Both the position numbers and the translations under genes were made by a program. Below, piece by piece: positions 16,123 to 25,252 of a stretch of DNA of 64,000 nucleotides. Location of the stretch: NCBI GenBank assembly GCA_021372355.1, contig JAJFUQ010000094.1, forward strand, positions 1 through 64,000, read 5' to 3'. The notes beneath the pieces were generated by a model. The model ran no database searches. It was not told the DNA's origin and worked only from the letters and a program-made list of their open reading frames with translations. Each line of letters begins with the position of its first letter. The stretch's first letter is position 1. This DNA comes from Nocardiaceae bacterium. GTDB lineage: Bacteria; Actinomycetota; Actinomycetes; Mycobacteriales; Mycobacteriaceae.

Positions 16123-17691
16123 GTGGCCACACAACTGTTGATCGACGGACGGATCTATTCGCCCAGCTCACCGGGCGCGACCGCCATGGCGGTGACCGAT
16201 GGAGTGATCGTTTGGCTCGGCTCCGACCGGCCCGGCTTGGCATTGCATCCCGATGCCGAAGTCATCCGGCTCGATGGCGCATTCGTCGCCCCGGCGTTTG
16301 TCGACGCCCATGTGCACACGACTTCCTTCGGGCTCACGCAGACCGGAATCGACCTGTCGGCCGCCCGTAATCGCGAGGAATGCCTGGCGTTGTTGCGCAA
16401 CGCGCCGACGGACGTCGTGTGGGCACAGGGTTGGGACGACACCACGTGGCCGGACTCGGGACCGTTGACCCAAGCGGAAGTCGACGGCGCCGTGGGGGAT
16501 CGCGTGGCGTACGTCCCGCGCATCGACGGCCACTCGGCGATCGCCTCGCGCGCCCTGCGGTCGAAGGTCGACGGCGATCTCCCAGAGGGCATGCTCACCG
16601 CCGATGACCACCATCGGGTCCGAGTGATCGCGCAGACGCTGCTGTCGGTCGCGCAGCGCATCGAAGCACGTGCCGCGGCGCTCGATCTCGCGGCCTCGCG
16701 CGGCGTGGTCTCGGTCCATGAATGTGGTGGTCCGAAGATCGGGGGATTGATCGATTTCCGCGAAACCCTCACGTTTGACCATGGTGTGGACGTCTACGGA
16801 CTGTGGGGACAAGCAGTCGAGACGGCGGAGGAAGCGCGCATGGTGCTGGGGGAGACGGGAGCCGCAGGGCTCGCGGGGGATCTTTTCGTCGACGGTTCCA
16901 TCGGTTCGGGGACGGCTGCGTTGAGTGAGCCGTACTCAGACTGCCCGCATTCGACGGGTACGCGTTACCTCAGCGACGAGGCCGTTCGGCTCCACATCCG
17001 GGCGTGTACGGAAGCCGGTGTCCAGGCCGGGTTCCATGCGATCGGCGACGCCGCGATCGGTGCCGTGACCAGAGGTTTCGAAGCCGCAATCGAGGAGTTC
17101 GGTAGCGCGGCGGTCGCCGCCTGCCATCACCGTGTCGAGCACGCGGTGATGATCGCGGAGGAGCACATCCGGGTGTTGGCTCTGGCGGGAGTCATCGCGA
17201 GCGTGCAGCCCGGATTCGAGCAGGCGTTCGGCGGCGCGAATGGCAGCTACGCGCGACGCATCGGCGCCGACCGGGCGCAGGCAGTGATGCCGTTGGCTCC
17301 CATGGTGTCGGCCGGCATTCCGATTGCCATCGGGTCAGATGCGCCCGTGACACCACTCGATCCGTGGGCTGCGGTGAAGGCGGCGGTCAATCACCGCACG
17401 CCCGGGTTCGCGATCTCCCCGCGTGCGGCCTTCGGCGGCGCGACCCGCGGCGGATGGCGCGCTGCCGGCGTGCGGGACGGCGTGAGTGGAACGCTGGTGC
17501 CCGGAGCGCCGGCATCGTTCGCGGTGTGGGAACCGACCGAGTTGATCGTTTCGACTCCGAAGGACGCAGTGCAGCGTTGGTCGACGGATCCGCGCTCGCT
17601 CGTTCCTCCGTTGCCTCCGTTGGGCGCGGATTCGGTCGCACCGCGCTGCCTGCGCACGGTCCGCGCGGGCAGGACGATCTATGCGGCGTGA
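16123..17691 (+). CDS. Metal-dependent amidohydrolase, YtcJ-like
   Basis: A 522-residue amidohydrolase-superfamily protein. An N-terminal beta-sandwich segment (LLIDGRIYS) is followed by the metal-binding FVDAHVHTT (HxH near residue 65). Further ligand regions follow: VSVHECGGPK, a histidine in AGFHAIGDAA, VEHAVMI and the late aspartate in IGSDAPVTPLDPW. This is the arrangement of the YtcJ/exoenzyme-regulatory AepA group; substrates there are mostly unknown. The GTG start at 16123 has no strong ribosome-binding site. Its 3' end overlaps lnt by eleven bases, suggesting an operon amidohydrolase-lnt-ppm1. Confidence 0.88.
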   Translation: MATQLLIDGRIYSPSSPGATAMAVTDGVIVWLGSDRPGLALHPDAEVIRLDGAFVAPAFVDAHVHTTSFGLTQTGIDLSAARNREECLALLRNAPTDVVWAQGWDDTTWPDSGPLTQAEVDGAVGDRVAYVPRIDGHSAIASRALRSKVDGDLPEGMLTADDHHRVRVIAQTLLSVAQRIEARAAALDLAASRGVVSVHECGGPKIGGLIDFRETLTFDHGVDVYGLWGQAVETAEEARMVLGETGAAGLAGDLFVDGSIGSGTAALSEPYSDCPHSTGTRYLSDEAVRLHIRACTEAGVQAGFHAIGDAAIGAVTRGFEAAIEEFGSAAVAACHHRVEHAVMIAEEHIRVLALAGVIASVQPGFEQAFGGANGSYARRIGADRAQAVMPLAPMVSAGIPIAIGSDAPVTPLDPWAAVKAAVNHRTPGFAISPRAAFGGATRGGWRAAGVRDGVSGTLVPGAPASFAVWEPTELIVSTPKDAVQRWSTDPRSLVPPLPPLGADSVAPRCLRTVRAGRTIYAA

Positions 17692-19192
17692 GTTCATTCC
17701 CCTGAGCCTGCGGGCGCCGCTGTTGGCGGTTCTGGCGGGTGTCCTTCTGTACCTGAGCTTCCCGCCGTACCCACTGTGGTTCCTTGCGCCCGTCGGGGTG
17801 GCGCTCCTGGTCGTCGCACTGCAGATGGTCGATCGCCTGCGCGCGGGCTTCGGTATCGGCTTCCTCGCGGGGCTGGCGTTCTTCCTGCCGCTGCTTCCGT
17901 GGACCGGGGTGTACGTCGGCCCGGGGCCGTGGATCGCGCTGTCGGTCGCGTGCGCGGTCTATTACGGACTGTTCGGGCTCGTGAGCCGCCTGGTGCTTCC
18001 ATTGCGTGGCTGGCCGGTATGGATCGCCGCCTGTTGGTCTCTCGCTGAGTTCGGGCGGTCGTCGTTCCCGTTCGGCGGATTCCCCTGGGGGCGCCTGGCA
18101 TTCGGTCAAGCCGATGGCTGGCTTCTCCCTCTCGCGGCGCTCGGTGGCGCCCCGCTTCTGAGCTTCGCGGTCGCGCTGATCGGGGCGTTGGCGGTGTACT
18201 TGTTCCAGCGCCCGTCTCGATCGGCAGCCATCGTGGCTGTTGCTGCCCTGTTCGCGCCGTTCCTCCTGGCCGCTCTGGCGGTCGTCATTCGTCCGGCACC
18301 GACCGGCCGGACCATCACGGTGGCCGCGATCCAGGGGAGCGTGCCCCGGCTCGGACTCGATTTCAACGCCCAGCGTCGTGCCGTTCTCGACAACCATCTC
18401 CGCGAGACCGACAAGTTGGCTGCCGCGGTCCGAGCCGGCACCGTCAAGCATCCGAACGTCGTGGTGTGGCCGGAGAACTCGTCGGACATCGATCCGTTCC
18501 GGAATCCCGACGCCTATGAGCTCATCAGCGACGAAGCCCGGAACATCGATGCGCCGATCCTCGTCGGGGCCGTGCTCGTCAACGACAACCGCACGACGTC
18601 GAACACGGTCATCGTGTGGGACCCGCAAAACGGCCCCCAGGAGCGTCACGACAAGAAGATCATCCAGCCGTTCGGCGAGTACATGCCGTTCCGGTCGTTC
18701 TTCGCGTTGTTCTCGGACTACGCGGACAAGGCCGGCTATTTCGTGCCGGGTGACGGCGACGGCGTCGTGCACGCGCACGGTATCGCGGTAGGCATCGCGA
18801 CCTGCTATGAAGTCGTTTTCGACCGCGCTTTCGAGCAGTCTGTGGACAACGGTGCGGAGCTTCTCGCGGTACCGACAAACAACGCGACGTTCGGTGACAC
18901 CGACATGACCTACCAACAACTCGCGATGTCGAGAGTTCGTGCGGTAGAGCATGATCGGGCTGTGGTGGTGGCCGCGACCAGTGGTGTGAGCGCCGTCATT
19001 GCCTCCAACGGCGATGTCATGACACGGTCTGAGCTGTTCGATCCCGCGACACTGATCGCCGACGTGCCACTGAACACACACGTCACCCTGGCCAGCCGGC
19101 TGGGGCCGACCGTGGAACTTCTGCTGTGCGCCATCGCGATTGGTGCCACGATTTCGGGCACAGCCCAACGGCGGCACGCATTGCGGGGATAG
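17681..19192 (+). CDS. lnt: Apolipoprotein N-acyltransferase (Ppm2-type)
   Basis: Lnt adds the third acyl chain to the N-terminal cysteine of lipoproteins in the membrane. The 503-residue protein has about seven N-terminal membrane segments (residues 10 to 205) and a nitrilase domain with the catalytic triad Glu265 (VVWPENSSD), Lys326 ([12 protein letters not shown]) and Cys375 (GIATCYEV). In M. tuberculosis this domain is fused to Ppm1; here, as in M. smegmatis and corynebacteria, the two are separate but adjacent genes. It overlaps the amidohydrolase gene and lies 49 bases before ppm1. Confidence 0.94.
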   Translation: MRREFIPLSLRAPLLAVLAGVLLYLSFPPYPLWFLAPVGVALLVVALQMVDRLRAGFGIGFLAGLAFFLPLLPWTGVYVGPGPWIALSVACAVYYGLFGLVSRLVLPLRGWPVWIAACWSLAEFGRSSFPFGGFPWGRLAFGQADGWLLPLAALGGAPLLSFAVALIGALAVYLFQRPSRSAAIVAVAALFAPFLLAALAVVIRPAPTGRTITVAAIQGSVPRLGLDFNAQRRAVLDNHLRETDKLAAAVRAGTVKHPNVVVWPENSSDIDPFRNPDAYELISDEARNIDAPILVGAVLVNDNRTTSNTVIVWDPQNGPQERHDKKIIQPFGEYMPFRSFFALFSDYADKAGYFVPGDGDGVVHAHGIAVGIATCYEVVFDRAFEQSVDNGAELLAVPTNNATFGDTDMTYQQLAMSRVRAVEHDRAVVVAATSGVSAVIASNGDVMTRSELFDPATLIADVPLNTHVTLASRLGPTVELLLCAIAIGATISGTAQRRHALRG

Positions 19193-19241
19193 TCTTCGAG
19201 ACGAACCGTGTGTGGCTGCGAAGCAAACGGAAGAGGGAAAC

Positions 19242-20018
19242 GTGGACCGCCCCAGCGACAAGACCTTGGTGATCATCCCGACCTACAACGAGCTCGAGAA
19301 TCTTCCCCTGATCATCGGTCGACTCCATGCGGCTCTTCCGAATGTCGACGTGCTGGTCGCCGATGACGGCAGCCCCGACGGCACCGGTGAGTTGGCCGAC
19401 AAGCTCGCCGCGGCCGACGAGCGCGGTCGTATCCACGTGATGCACCGGACCGCGAAGGCCGGCCTCGGCGCCGCCTACATCGCCGGCTTCAAGTGGGGCT
19501 TCGAGCGCGGTTACACCATCCTCGTCGAGATGGATGCCGACGGCAGCCACGCTCCGGAGCAACTCCACCTGCTCCTCGAGGCGGTCGACGAGGGTGCGGA
19601 CCTCGCACTGGGATCGCGATACATCAAGGGCGGCAAGACGGTGAACTGGCCGTTCAGCCGTCAGTTCATCTCGCGCGGTGGAAACATCTACGCGCGGATC
19701 ATGCTCGGCGTGAAGATCCGCGACATCACCGGTGGTTTCCGTGCTTTCCGCACGACCTCACTCCAGCAGGTCGACTTCGATTCGATCGACGCGGTCGGAT
19801 ACGGATTTCAGATCAGCATGGCCTTTAACTTCTCCCAGATGGGCTTCACCGTCGTCGAACGACCGATCACGTTCACCGAGCGTGAGATCGGCGAGTCGAA
19901 GATGAGTGGCTCGATCGTCAAGGAAGCGATGCTCAAGGTCCCCGTGTGGGGATGGCAGGCGCGCAAGGCCAAGTGGAAGGGCCGTTTCAAGCGCCTCAAG
20001 AAGCAGAAGGCCGCATAA
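19242..20018 (+). CDS. ppm1: Polyprenol-monophosphomannose synthase
   Basis: A GT2-family enzyme that makes polyprenyl-phosphate-mannose, the mannose donor for lipomannan, lipoarabinomannan and protein O-mannosylation. The 258-residue product shows [13 protein letters not shown], the nucleotide/metal aspartates in [11 protein letters not shown] and EMDADGSH, and [11 protein letters not shown] at 19242 follows AGAGGG closely and gives the family N-terminus; codons before it are open but not conserved in look. It has no membrane domain of its own and probably associates with the adjacent Lnt/Ppm2 protein. It ends convergently with a lipoprotein gene. Confidence 0.94.
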   Translation: MDRPSDKTLVIIPTYNELENLPLIIGRLHAALPNVDVLVADDGSPDGTGELADKLAAADERGRIHVMHRTAKAGLGAAYIAGFKWGFERGYTILVEMDADGSHAPEQLHLLLEAVDEGADLALGSRYIKGGKTVNWPFSRQFISRGGNIYARIMLGVKIRDITGGFRAFRTTSLQQVDFDSIDAVGYGFQISMAFNFSQMGFTVVERPITFTEREIGESKMSGSIVKEAMLKVPVWGWQARKAKWKGRFKRLKKQKAA

Positions 20019-20028
20019 GGCGGTTGGT

Positions 20029-20604
20029 TTAGCGCGGCTTGATGATCTTGCCGTCGGGACTGACCAGCCAGAACATTCCCGCGACCCCCTGGCCGTTGAT
20101 CGAGCCAGGGGAGATGTCGTTGCGGTAGAAGTACACCGGACGACCATTCACCGTCAGTTGCGCGACCCCGTTGGCGCGGTCATAGATTCCGAGGGCGGCG
20201 TCGACGCCGTCACCCGTGGGTGGCTCGGAGTTCGCGTTGACCGCGGGCCAGTGCACCGCGCACTGGTCGACGCATGAGCTTGTACCGGTCTTCGGGTCAT
20301 CGGCGAGGTAGTAGTAGATGGCCCGGCCGGTCGGAGTCACGAGAATGGGCCCTAGCGGGGATTCCATGACGTTCAGGCTGAGCATCTTCGGCAGCGGAAT
20401 CGAGCCGACGGCGGTCTCCTGCGTGTTCTCCTCGCCAACCACCGGGATCGGTGCCCGCTTGACCTTGGTGGTCGTCGGTGCCGCAGTCACAGTCGGAGCG
20501 TGGGTAGGCGTCGGAATGACCTGCTGGTCGTCGCCGCTGCTGCATGCCGAGAGTGCGACCGCCATGCTGGCGACTGCACCTAGGTATCGGAAGGCCTGGA
20601 CCAT
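20029..20604 (-). CDS. Lipoprotein with repeated YF-type secreted domain (COG4315-like)
   Basis: A 191-residue lipoprotein. The signal ends in the lipobox LSAC (Cys21), followed by a Thr/Pro-rich linker and a domain with two related halves: PLGPILVTPTGRAIYYYLADD with CVDQCAVHWP, and GVAQLTVNGRPVYFYRND with GMFWLVSPDGK. This is the pattern of the secreted-repeat proteins grouped in COG4315, whose role is unknown. It will be acylated at the membrane face, conveniently beside lnt, though that adjacency may be chance. The two cysteines in CVDQC may form a disulfide or bind metal. Confidence 0.85.
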   Translation of the reverse strand: MVQAFRYLGAVASMAVALSACSSGDDQQVIPTPTHAPTVTAAPTTTKVKRAPIPVVGEENTQETAVGSIPLPKMLSLNVMESPLGPILVTPTGRAIYYYLADDPKTGTSSCVDQCAVHWPAVNANSEPPTGDGVDAALGIYDRANGVAQLTVNGRPVYFYRNDISPGSINGQGVAGMFWLVSPDGKIIKPR

Positions 20605-20706
20605 GCGCCTCAGAGTAGGGCGCGGTCACGCGAGCTTCGGCCCGACGGCACCGTCCGATGCCGGTTTGATAACTCCGGGGTCGACGAATCTGGGTAACGT
20701 CGGAGC

Positions 20707-22062
20707 ATGAGCGAACCGACGATGTTCACGTTGGACCCCGACGAGCAACCGACGCAGTGGTACAACATCGTCGCGGACTTACCCACGCCCCCACCGCCCC
20801 CGCTGCATCCGGGGACCGGTCAGCCGGTCGGTCCGCAGGACCTCGAGCCGCTGTTCCCGCCAGAACTCATCGCGCAAGAGGTCACGACCGACAGGTTCGT
20901 CGACATTCCCGAGCCGGTTCTCGATGTCTACCGGCAGTACCGCGCCACACCGCTCTACCGAGCGCGTCGATGGGAGGCGAAGCTGGGGACGCCGGCGCGC
21001 ATCTACTACAAATACGAGGGCGTCTCGCCGGCCGGGTCGCACAAGACGAACACCGCCGTGCCGCAGGTGTATTACAACTCGCTTCACGGGGTGAAGCGCC
21101 TGACGACCGAGACGGGCGCGGGACAGTGGGGGACTGCACTGGCCTATGCGACGGCGCTTTTCGGCGTCGATTGTGAGGTATGGCAGGTCGGTGCATCGTT
21201 CGATACCAAGCCCGCGCGCCGCACCCTGATCGAGGTATTCGGCGGCACTGTGCACCGCTCACCGTCGCGCCTGACCGAGGCCGGAAAGGCGTTTCCGGAA
21301 GGTCACCCGGGTTCCTTGGGTATCGCGATCTCCGAGGCCGTCGAGGTTGCCGCGCAAGATCCAGAGACGAAGTATGCGTTGGGCTCGGTGCTCAACCATG
21401 TCCTTCTCCACCAGACGGTCATCGGCGAGGAAACACTCAAGCAACTCGCTAAAGCCGGCGAGGCACACGTCGATCTCGTTGTCGGCTGTGCCGGTGGCGG
21501 CTCGAATTTCGCCGGACTCAGTTTCCCGTTCCTCCGGGAAAACCTGGTCAATGGGAAGAGCACGCGCCTGCTGGCCGTCGAACCGGCCTCCTGCCCGACG
21601 CTCACGCGGGGCGAGTACCGCTACGACTTCGGCGACACCGCCGGAATGACGCCGTTGATGAAGATGTACACGCTGGGACATGATTTCGTGCCATCGCCAA
21701 TCCACGCGGGTGGCCTGCGCTACCACGGCATGGCGCCGCTGGTTTCCCATGCGGTATGCGAGGGAATGATTGACGCCGTCGCGCTCCATCAGAGCGAGTG
21801 CTTCACGGCCGCAGTTGAGTTCGCCCGGACGCAAGGCGTGGTCCCTGCACCCGAGTCATCGCACGCGATTGCGCAGGCAAGGATCGAGGCGCTCGCCGCC
21901 AAAGAAGCGGGAGAAGAGAAGGTCATCGTGATCGGGCTGTCCGGCCACGGATTACTGGAACTCGGGGCGTACGAGAAGTTCCTCGCCGGCGAACTCGAGG
22001 ACGATCCACTGTCCGAGGCCGCGCTCACGGCGTCACTGCAGTCAGTCCCAACAGTTGGCTGA
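20707..22062 (+). CDS. trpB2: Tryptophan synthase beta chain-like protein, TrpB2 type
   Basis: A 451-residue PLP enzyme with the Schiff-base lysine in [13 protein letters not shown] and the phosphate-binding glycine loop [11 protein letters not shown]. The N-terminal extension and the length place it with TrpB2 rather than the canonical TrpB1 that pairs with TrpA. TrpB2 can make tryptophan from indole and serine, acting alone. There is no trpA or other trp gene nearby. A strong bidirectional hairpin follows. Confidence 0.92.
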   Translation: MSEPTMFTLDPDEQPTQWYNIVADLPTPPPPPLHPGTGQPVGPQDLEPLFPPELIAQEVTTDRFVDIPEPVLDVYRQYRATPLYRARRWEAKLGTPARIYYKYEGVSPAGSHKTNTAVPQVYYNSLHGVKRLTTETGAGQWGTALAYATALFGVDCEVWQVGASFDTKPARRTLIEVFGGTVHRSPSRLTEAGKAFPEGHPGSLGIAISEAVEVAAQDPETKYALGSVLNHVLLHQTVIGEETLKQLAKAGEAHVDLVVGCAGGGSNFAGLSFPFLRENLVNGKSTRLLAVEPASCPTLTRGEYRYDFGDTAGMTPLMKMYTLGHDFVPSPIHAGGLRYHGMAPLVSHAVCEGMIDAVALHQSECFTAAVEFARTQGVVPAPESSHAIAQARIEALAAKEAGEEKVIVIGLSGHGLLELGAYEKFLAGELEDDPLSEAALTASLQSVPTVG

Positions 22063-22071
22063 TCGCGCAGC

Positions 22072-22106
22072 ATTGAGGGCGGTGCAGAATCTGCACCGCC
22101 CTCAAT
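22072..22106. terminator. Perfect 17-base bidirectional hairpin between trpB2 and rbpA
   Basis: ATTGAGGGCGGTGCAGA (22072-22088) and its exact reverse complement (22090-22106) flank one central base. It lies ten bases after the trpB2 stop and twenty bases after the rbpA stop on the opposite strand, so it serves both convergent genes. Confidence 0.85.
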
Positions 22107-22125
22107 GGTGTGACGTCGATCCGGT

Positions 22126-22464
22126 TTAGCTGCCGCCTCGCCGCTTGCGCAGCAGTTCGAGACGTTCAGCGAGCAGTTCCTCGAGCTCCGGCACGCTGCG
22201 ACGCTCGAGAAGCATGTCCCAGTGCGTACGCGGCGGCTTGACCTTCTTCTGCTCCTGGTTGCTGCCCTCGACGAGGATGCCCTCCATGCCGTTGCGGCAT
22301 ACCCAGGTCGGCGGGATCTCGGCGTCGTCCGCGAACGGGACGTCGAAGATCAGGCCGTTGTCGGTTTTGTACTGCGCGATTCGGCGCGGGGCGAGGTCGT
22401 GATCGCGGTCAGTCTCGTAGCTGACTGCACCGAGACGACTTCCCCGGAGTACGCGATCTGCCAT
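22126..22464 (-). CDS. rbpA: RNA polymerase-binding protein RbpA
   Basis: An actinobacterial transcription factor that binds RNA polymerase and group 1/2 sigma factors and stabilises the open complex. The 112-residue protein has the typical start MADRVLRGSRLGAVSYETDRDHDLAPRR, the central barrel with IPPTWVCRNGMEG, and the C-terminal sigma-interaction helix HWDMLLERRSVPELEELLAERLELLR. The neighbourhood with ppm1 matches mycobacteria. This is one of the safest calls in the window. Confidence 0.97.
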   Translation of the reverse strand: MADRVLRGSRLGAVSYETDRDHDLAPRRIAQYKTDNGLIFDVPFADDAEIPPTWVCRNGMEGILVEGSNQEQKKVKPPRTHWDMLLERRSVPELEELLAERLELLRKRRGGS

Positions 22465-22608
22465 GCGGCTATCTCCTCTGATGGAAAACTTGCTTCACCG
22501 TCTACAACGATAGAAGCCGTTGAATCGTTCCCGACGAGGAACGGTTGCCCCCTAGTTTACCGGCGTGCCGTTGCACTCCCGACGACGGCTGCTATTACGG
22601 TTTTGCCC

Positions 22609-22932
22609 GTGTCTCGCCGACCTCATTCATGCGCCTGGTGCGGGCGTGAAGTAGTCGAGTCCGACATGGGCCGGCGCCGCTTGTACTGCCGGCAATCCTG
22701 TCGGCAACGCGCCTACGAACATCGCACGTCGATTAAGGGGACCGCCATCCCGATCGACTCGGTCGTGTTGAGTGCGGAAGAAGCCAGCAGCCTGGCTGAT
22801 CGGGCGTTTGCCGCGCGGTGTGCGGCCGAAGACGTCGCGACGGCGATTCGGGAACGTGCGGCCTATTCCGAACTCCTCGAGCTGACCACGGAGCTGGTGT
22901 CGCTCGCCCGCGAAGCAGAACGACTTCGATAA
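22609..22932 (+). CDS. Small cysteine-rich zinc-finger-like protein
   Basis: A 107-residue protein with CAWCGREV and a second cysteine pair in YCRQSCRQRAYEHR, together a likely treble-clef zinc finger. A C-terminal helical region rich in Ala, Glu and Arg follows. GTG at 22609 opens right before the first cysteine pair; the frame is open upstream, but that part overlaps rbpA on the other strand and is non-coding. The CRQ.CRQRAY pattern is common in small actinobacterial proteins of unknown role. Divergent from rbpA with 144 bases between them. Confidence 0.72.
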   Translation: MSRRPHSCAWCGREVVESDMGRRRLYCRQSCRQRAYEHRTSIKGTAIPIDSVVLSAEEASSLADRAFAARCAAEDVATAIRERAAYSELLELTTELVSLAREAERLR

Positions 22933-23041
22933 TTCCGGACGCGGCAATGAAATTCAGTTCGCTGGTTGACATTTCTACTTTGCGTTTCGAAGATCAACTC
23001 AAACTGAGAGAAGCCTGATAGTTTCGTGCAAAGTGACTGCG

Positions 23042-23085
23042 GTATTTCCGAAATACTTCAGAACACAACGGAAATCTTGTTTCCG
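23042..23085. promoter_or_regulatory. Two adjacent short palindromes in an AT-rich gap
   Basis: GTATTTC-C-GAAATAC (23042-23056) and CGGAAA-5-TTTCCG (23069-23085) stand close together in the low-GC gap 22933-23120. They look like operator sites or a folded RNA, but no promoter or start nearby shows clearly which gene they would serve. The rest of this gap shows nothing convincing. Confidence 0.35.
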
Positions 23086-23120
23086 AATGCGCTGGCTACG
23101 CAGTTGATCTTTATTCTGAC

Positions 23121-23354
23121 TCAGACTTCCTGAGTCGGGAGGTGGACCGTGCGGAGCGATTCCGGCCGAATTCGAATTGGCTTCCACGACGGCATATTTG
23201 GCTTCGGCGTGGTGAACTGCGGGCCGTGGTCGGCGCAGTGCACTTCGAGGCAGACCGCGTCGCCGGGCTGATTGGTGGGTCTCGGTGCGACCGTTAGATT
23301 CAAACGGTCCATAATCTGAGCCCAAAGTCGGGCTTGTTCGCCCTCTGTAACCAT
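23121..23354 (-). CDS. Hypothetical protein, 77 residues
   Basis: A small basic protein beginning MVTEGEQARLWAQIMDRLNL, an amphipathic N-terminal helix, followed by a Pro-rich part with two cysteines (AVCLEVHCADHGP). No ribosome-binding site is clear before the ATG. Base composition is lower in GC than the neighbours. A seven-base inverted repeat (GACTCAG/CTGAGTC, 23118-23136) overlaps its stop codon. I do not recognise the family. Confidence 0.5.
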   Translation of the reverse strand: MVTEGEQARLWAQIMDRLNLTVAPRPTNQPGDAVCLEVHCADHGPQFTTPKPNMPSWKPIRIRPESLRTVHLPTQEV

Positions 23355-23482
23355 GGCGACAGGTTAGGGCGGTAATACTTGAACGTCGATACCTGGGCAC
23401 AAAGATTCAGGAGGAATTCAGGGTGGTTAAACCTATTTCTTGGACATCGTGATCTTGACGATTCTTACGTCGTTTTAGAGGA

Positions 23483-23683
23483 TCAGGCGGTCGCCAGGTG
23501 GGTTAATTCGCGCGTGGAGAAGCGCTCGACCAGAGCGGGCACGAGGCTACGAGTGCGGACATTCCGGAATTTCGCGTGCACGGCGGTCACCACGGCTGTG
23601 ACCGTGGTTTCGGGCAGTTGGGCGTAGTGCCGCTTCAATCGTTCGATCACGAGGGGCACGTCGCGCTGTTCTTCTCTGGTCAC
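23483..23683 (-). CDS. Small three-helix-bundle protein, copy A
   Basis: A 66-residue helical protein, VTREEQRDVPLVIERLKRHY followed by a second helix with VVTAVHAKF and a third with LVPALVERF. It is clearly related to the product of the gene at 23828: both share VIERL, the V.AVH or V.EVH stretch and VPxxVER in the same spacing. Small actinobacterial proteins of this type are known as three-helix-bundle dimerization-domain proteins; their function is unknown. GTG at 23683 is chosen for GGGAG six bases upstream and for alignment with its relative. A palindrome lies about 50 bases upstream. Confidence 0.65.
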   Translation of the reverse strand: MTREEQRDVPLVIERLKRHYAQLPETTVTAVVTAVHAKFRNVRTRSLVPALVERFSTRELTHLATA

Positions 23684-23733
23684 CTGCCGCTCCCGTCTGC
23701 TCGGTTCTGTCTGCTGCCAGTGTAACCGCATGG

Positions 23734-23749
23734 TTGCGCAAGTGCGCAA
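23734..23749. promoter_or_regulatory. Palindrome upstream of three-helix-bundle gene A
   Basis: TTGCGCA-AG-TGCGCAA, seven-base perfect arms with a two-base spacer, partly repeated as TGCGCAAG twice in tandem. It lies about 50 bases upstream of the GTG at 23683, where an operator would be expected. Confidence 0.4.
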
Positions 23750-23827
23750 GTGAGGGAAGCGTGCGCGTGTCGAAGATCGTCCGACTTGATGCCGTTGTAC
23801 TCCGGGAAATTGGTCCTTTGACCTGCG

Positions 23828-24055
23828 TCAGTCCTGATTCAATTCGTCGACCGCGTGACGCTCGACGAAGAGCGGGACGAAGTCGCGGACACGTGCCGAG
23901 TGGTACCGCTCGTGGACCTCCCGAACGGTCGTGACGACACGGTCGGTCGAGAGGTGGGAGAAATCGTTCTGCAGGCGTTCGATGACGTTCCCGATTGCAC
24001 GCTTCTCTTCATTGGTCACTGCCGCCGGGAAAGACGGTGCGGTTTCAGGCGACAT
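23828..24055 (-). CDS. Small three-helix-bundle protein, copy B
   Basis: A 75-residue protein related to the one at 23483-23683. The shared core runs from VTNEEKRAIGNVIERLQ through VVTTVREVHERYHSARVRDFVPLFVERHAVDEL. The ATG at 24055 adds twelve residues; GTG at 24019 aligns with the start of copy A and is an equally good candidate. The two genes lie in tandem on the minus strand with about 145 bases between them, an old duplication judging by their divergence. The last residues of both proteins follow the third helix directly, so each is a single-domain protein, probably a dimer. Confidence 0.62.
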   Translation of the reverse strand: MSPETAPSFPAAVTNEEKRAIGNVIERLQNDFSHLSTDRVVTTVREVHERYHSARVRDFVPLFVERHAVDELNQD

Positions 24056-24394
24056 GCCTATGACGGTAGGGAGCGAAGGTTAACTCCGACGACTGTTGTG
24101 TGAAGTCTGACAGTCGGGAATACGCCGATTTGGTGTCGGTCGCGGAGCGTCGCCGCGCGGCAACCTGTGAAGTGTGGAAACACATACTTAAGTACGGCGC
24201 GTCATGCGGGGTTCCAGGGGTTTCATGTCGCATCGTTCAACCATGGATTTTCTAGTCGACCTCATCACCACCCGGTGGCGGCGGCGCGCTTTCGAACACG
24301 CAATGCACATCCACCCCGCCACGCAGTCCAAGCTGCTGTCCAGGAACCCTGACTTCAACCGTCCGAGGGTGGCTGGCTAGCTCGAGCACGCGAC
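24056..24394. other. Gap without a convincing gene
   Basis: About 340 bases. The right part holds a weak minus-strand candidate of 45 residues (24252-24389, GTG start five bases after the SRPBCC stop, ending PPPPGGDEVD) with poor third-position GC, so I do not call it. Otherwise it holds the upstream region of three-helix-bundle gene B; no hairpin or repeat stands out. Confidence 0.4.
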
Positions 24395-24835
24395 CTACCG
24401 CGCCTCCAGAATGGACTTCAATTTCTGGAGGTCGTTGGTGTTTGCGCGGCGCATCGCCTTTTCCATGAGCGGACCAATGATCCTTCCGAATCCGGACGGT
24501 TCGCCCTGGTTGCGGAGCGTCATACGAGTATTTTCCGCGCCCGCAGCTTCGAACGTGTACGTCGTCTCCATGGGAAACGGCCCGTCCGCGGTGCGCATGA
24601 CGAACCTGGCGGCGGGGATGACCTCCGCGACTTCGTACGTGTAGACGAGCCGGCGGCCGAGGAATCGTGCGGTGAATTCGATAAGCGAGCCCTCGACCGC
24701 CGGTTTCGGCGTCTTCCACCGCACGTCGACGATGTTGACGTACCACTGCGTGGCACTGTCTGGATCGGACGCGTAGGCGGCCACGACGGAAACCGGACGG
24801 TCGATGACGATCTCGGTGAGGACGTTGACGGTCAC
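24395..24835 (-). CDS. SRPBCC-family (START-like) ligand-binding protein
   Basis: A 146-residue helix-grip protein of the polyketide-cyclase/dehydrase type. VNVLTEIVIDRPVSVVAAYASDPDSATQWYVNIVDVRWKT is the usual N-terminal strand and helix, and the C-terminal long helix holds GRIIGPLMEKAMRRANTNDLQKLK. Such proteins bind hydrophobic ligands; no catalytic role can be read. GTG at 24835 starts four bases after the stop of the YqeY-like gene, so the two form an operon. Confidence 0.82.
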   Translation of the reverse strand: MTVNVLTEIVIDRPVSVVAAYASDPDSATQWYVNIVDVRWKTPKPAVEGSLIEFTARFLGRRLVYTYEVAEVIPAARFVMRTADGPFPMETTYTFEAAGAENTRMTLRNQGEPSGFGRIIGPLMEKAMRRANTNDLQKLKSILEAR

Positions 24836-24839
24836 GCTG

Positions 24840-25187
24840 TCAGCGTAGGGGCAGGTATCGGTCCAGGACATCGGACTCTCTTCGAAGCCTTTCCGCATGG
24901 TCCATGCGGCCGGCGGCCTGGTATTCCTGCGCCGCCGCTCGACGATCCGCGACCTCGCACTGCAGGATCGTGCGGATGTCGTCCTCGGTCAGAATCTTTC
25001 GGGGCACTTCGGCGGCACCAAGAGTCCCCGCGAGTTCGATCGCACTGGCGCGCTGCTCGCCGACCGGTACGGATTCGGCGTTGTCGATAGCCGCAATCGC
25101 CGAACGCAGTGCCGCCATCGCGGTCTTGTCGCGAGCGCGCAGCGCGTCGGTGAGAGCGGTGCGAAGTGCTTGGCGGATTCCGATCAT
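24840..25187 (-). CDS. GatB/YqeY-domain protein
   Basis: A 115-residue mostly helical protein. ALTDALRARDKTAMAALRSAIAAIDNAE matches the YqeY/GatB C-terminal tRNA-interacting domain, but here it stands alone. Stand-alone YqeY proteins have no agreed function; tRNA-dependent amidation is unlikely without GatA/GatB. ATG at 25187 is preferred over a TTG five codons earlier. It is divergent from the SulP gene with 65 bases between. Confidence 0.78.
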   Translation of the reverse strand: MIGIRQALRTALTDALRARDKTAMAALRSAIAAIDNAESVPVGEQRASAIELAGTLGAAEVPRKILTEDDIRTILQCEVADRRAAAQEYQAAGRMDHAERLRRESDVLDRYLPLR

Positions 25188-25252
25188 CAGACCATTGTTC
25201 AATTTGTCCGCAGGCTGTCCACTGGATAAACGATTCTGCAGGAGTGCAGTGG

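Noticed and set aside
17387..19276. A 629-codon open frame antisense to the amidohydrolase and lnt genes
   Set aside because: Arg/Gln/Glu-rich low-complexity translation opposite strong coding sequence; no motif and no start signal.
24252..24389. A 45-residue frame directly after the SRPBCC gene
   Set aside because: Third-position GC is well below that of real genes here and no family or good start signal supports it.
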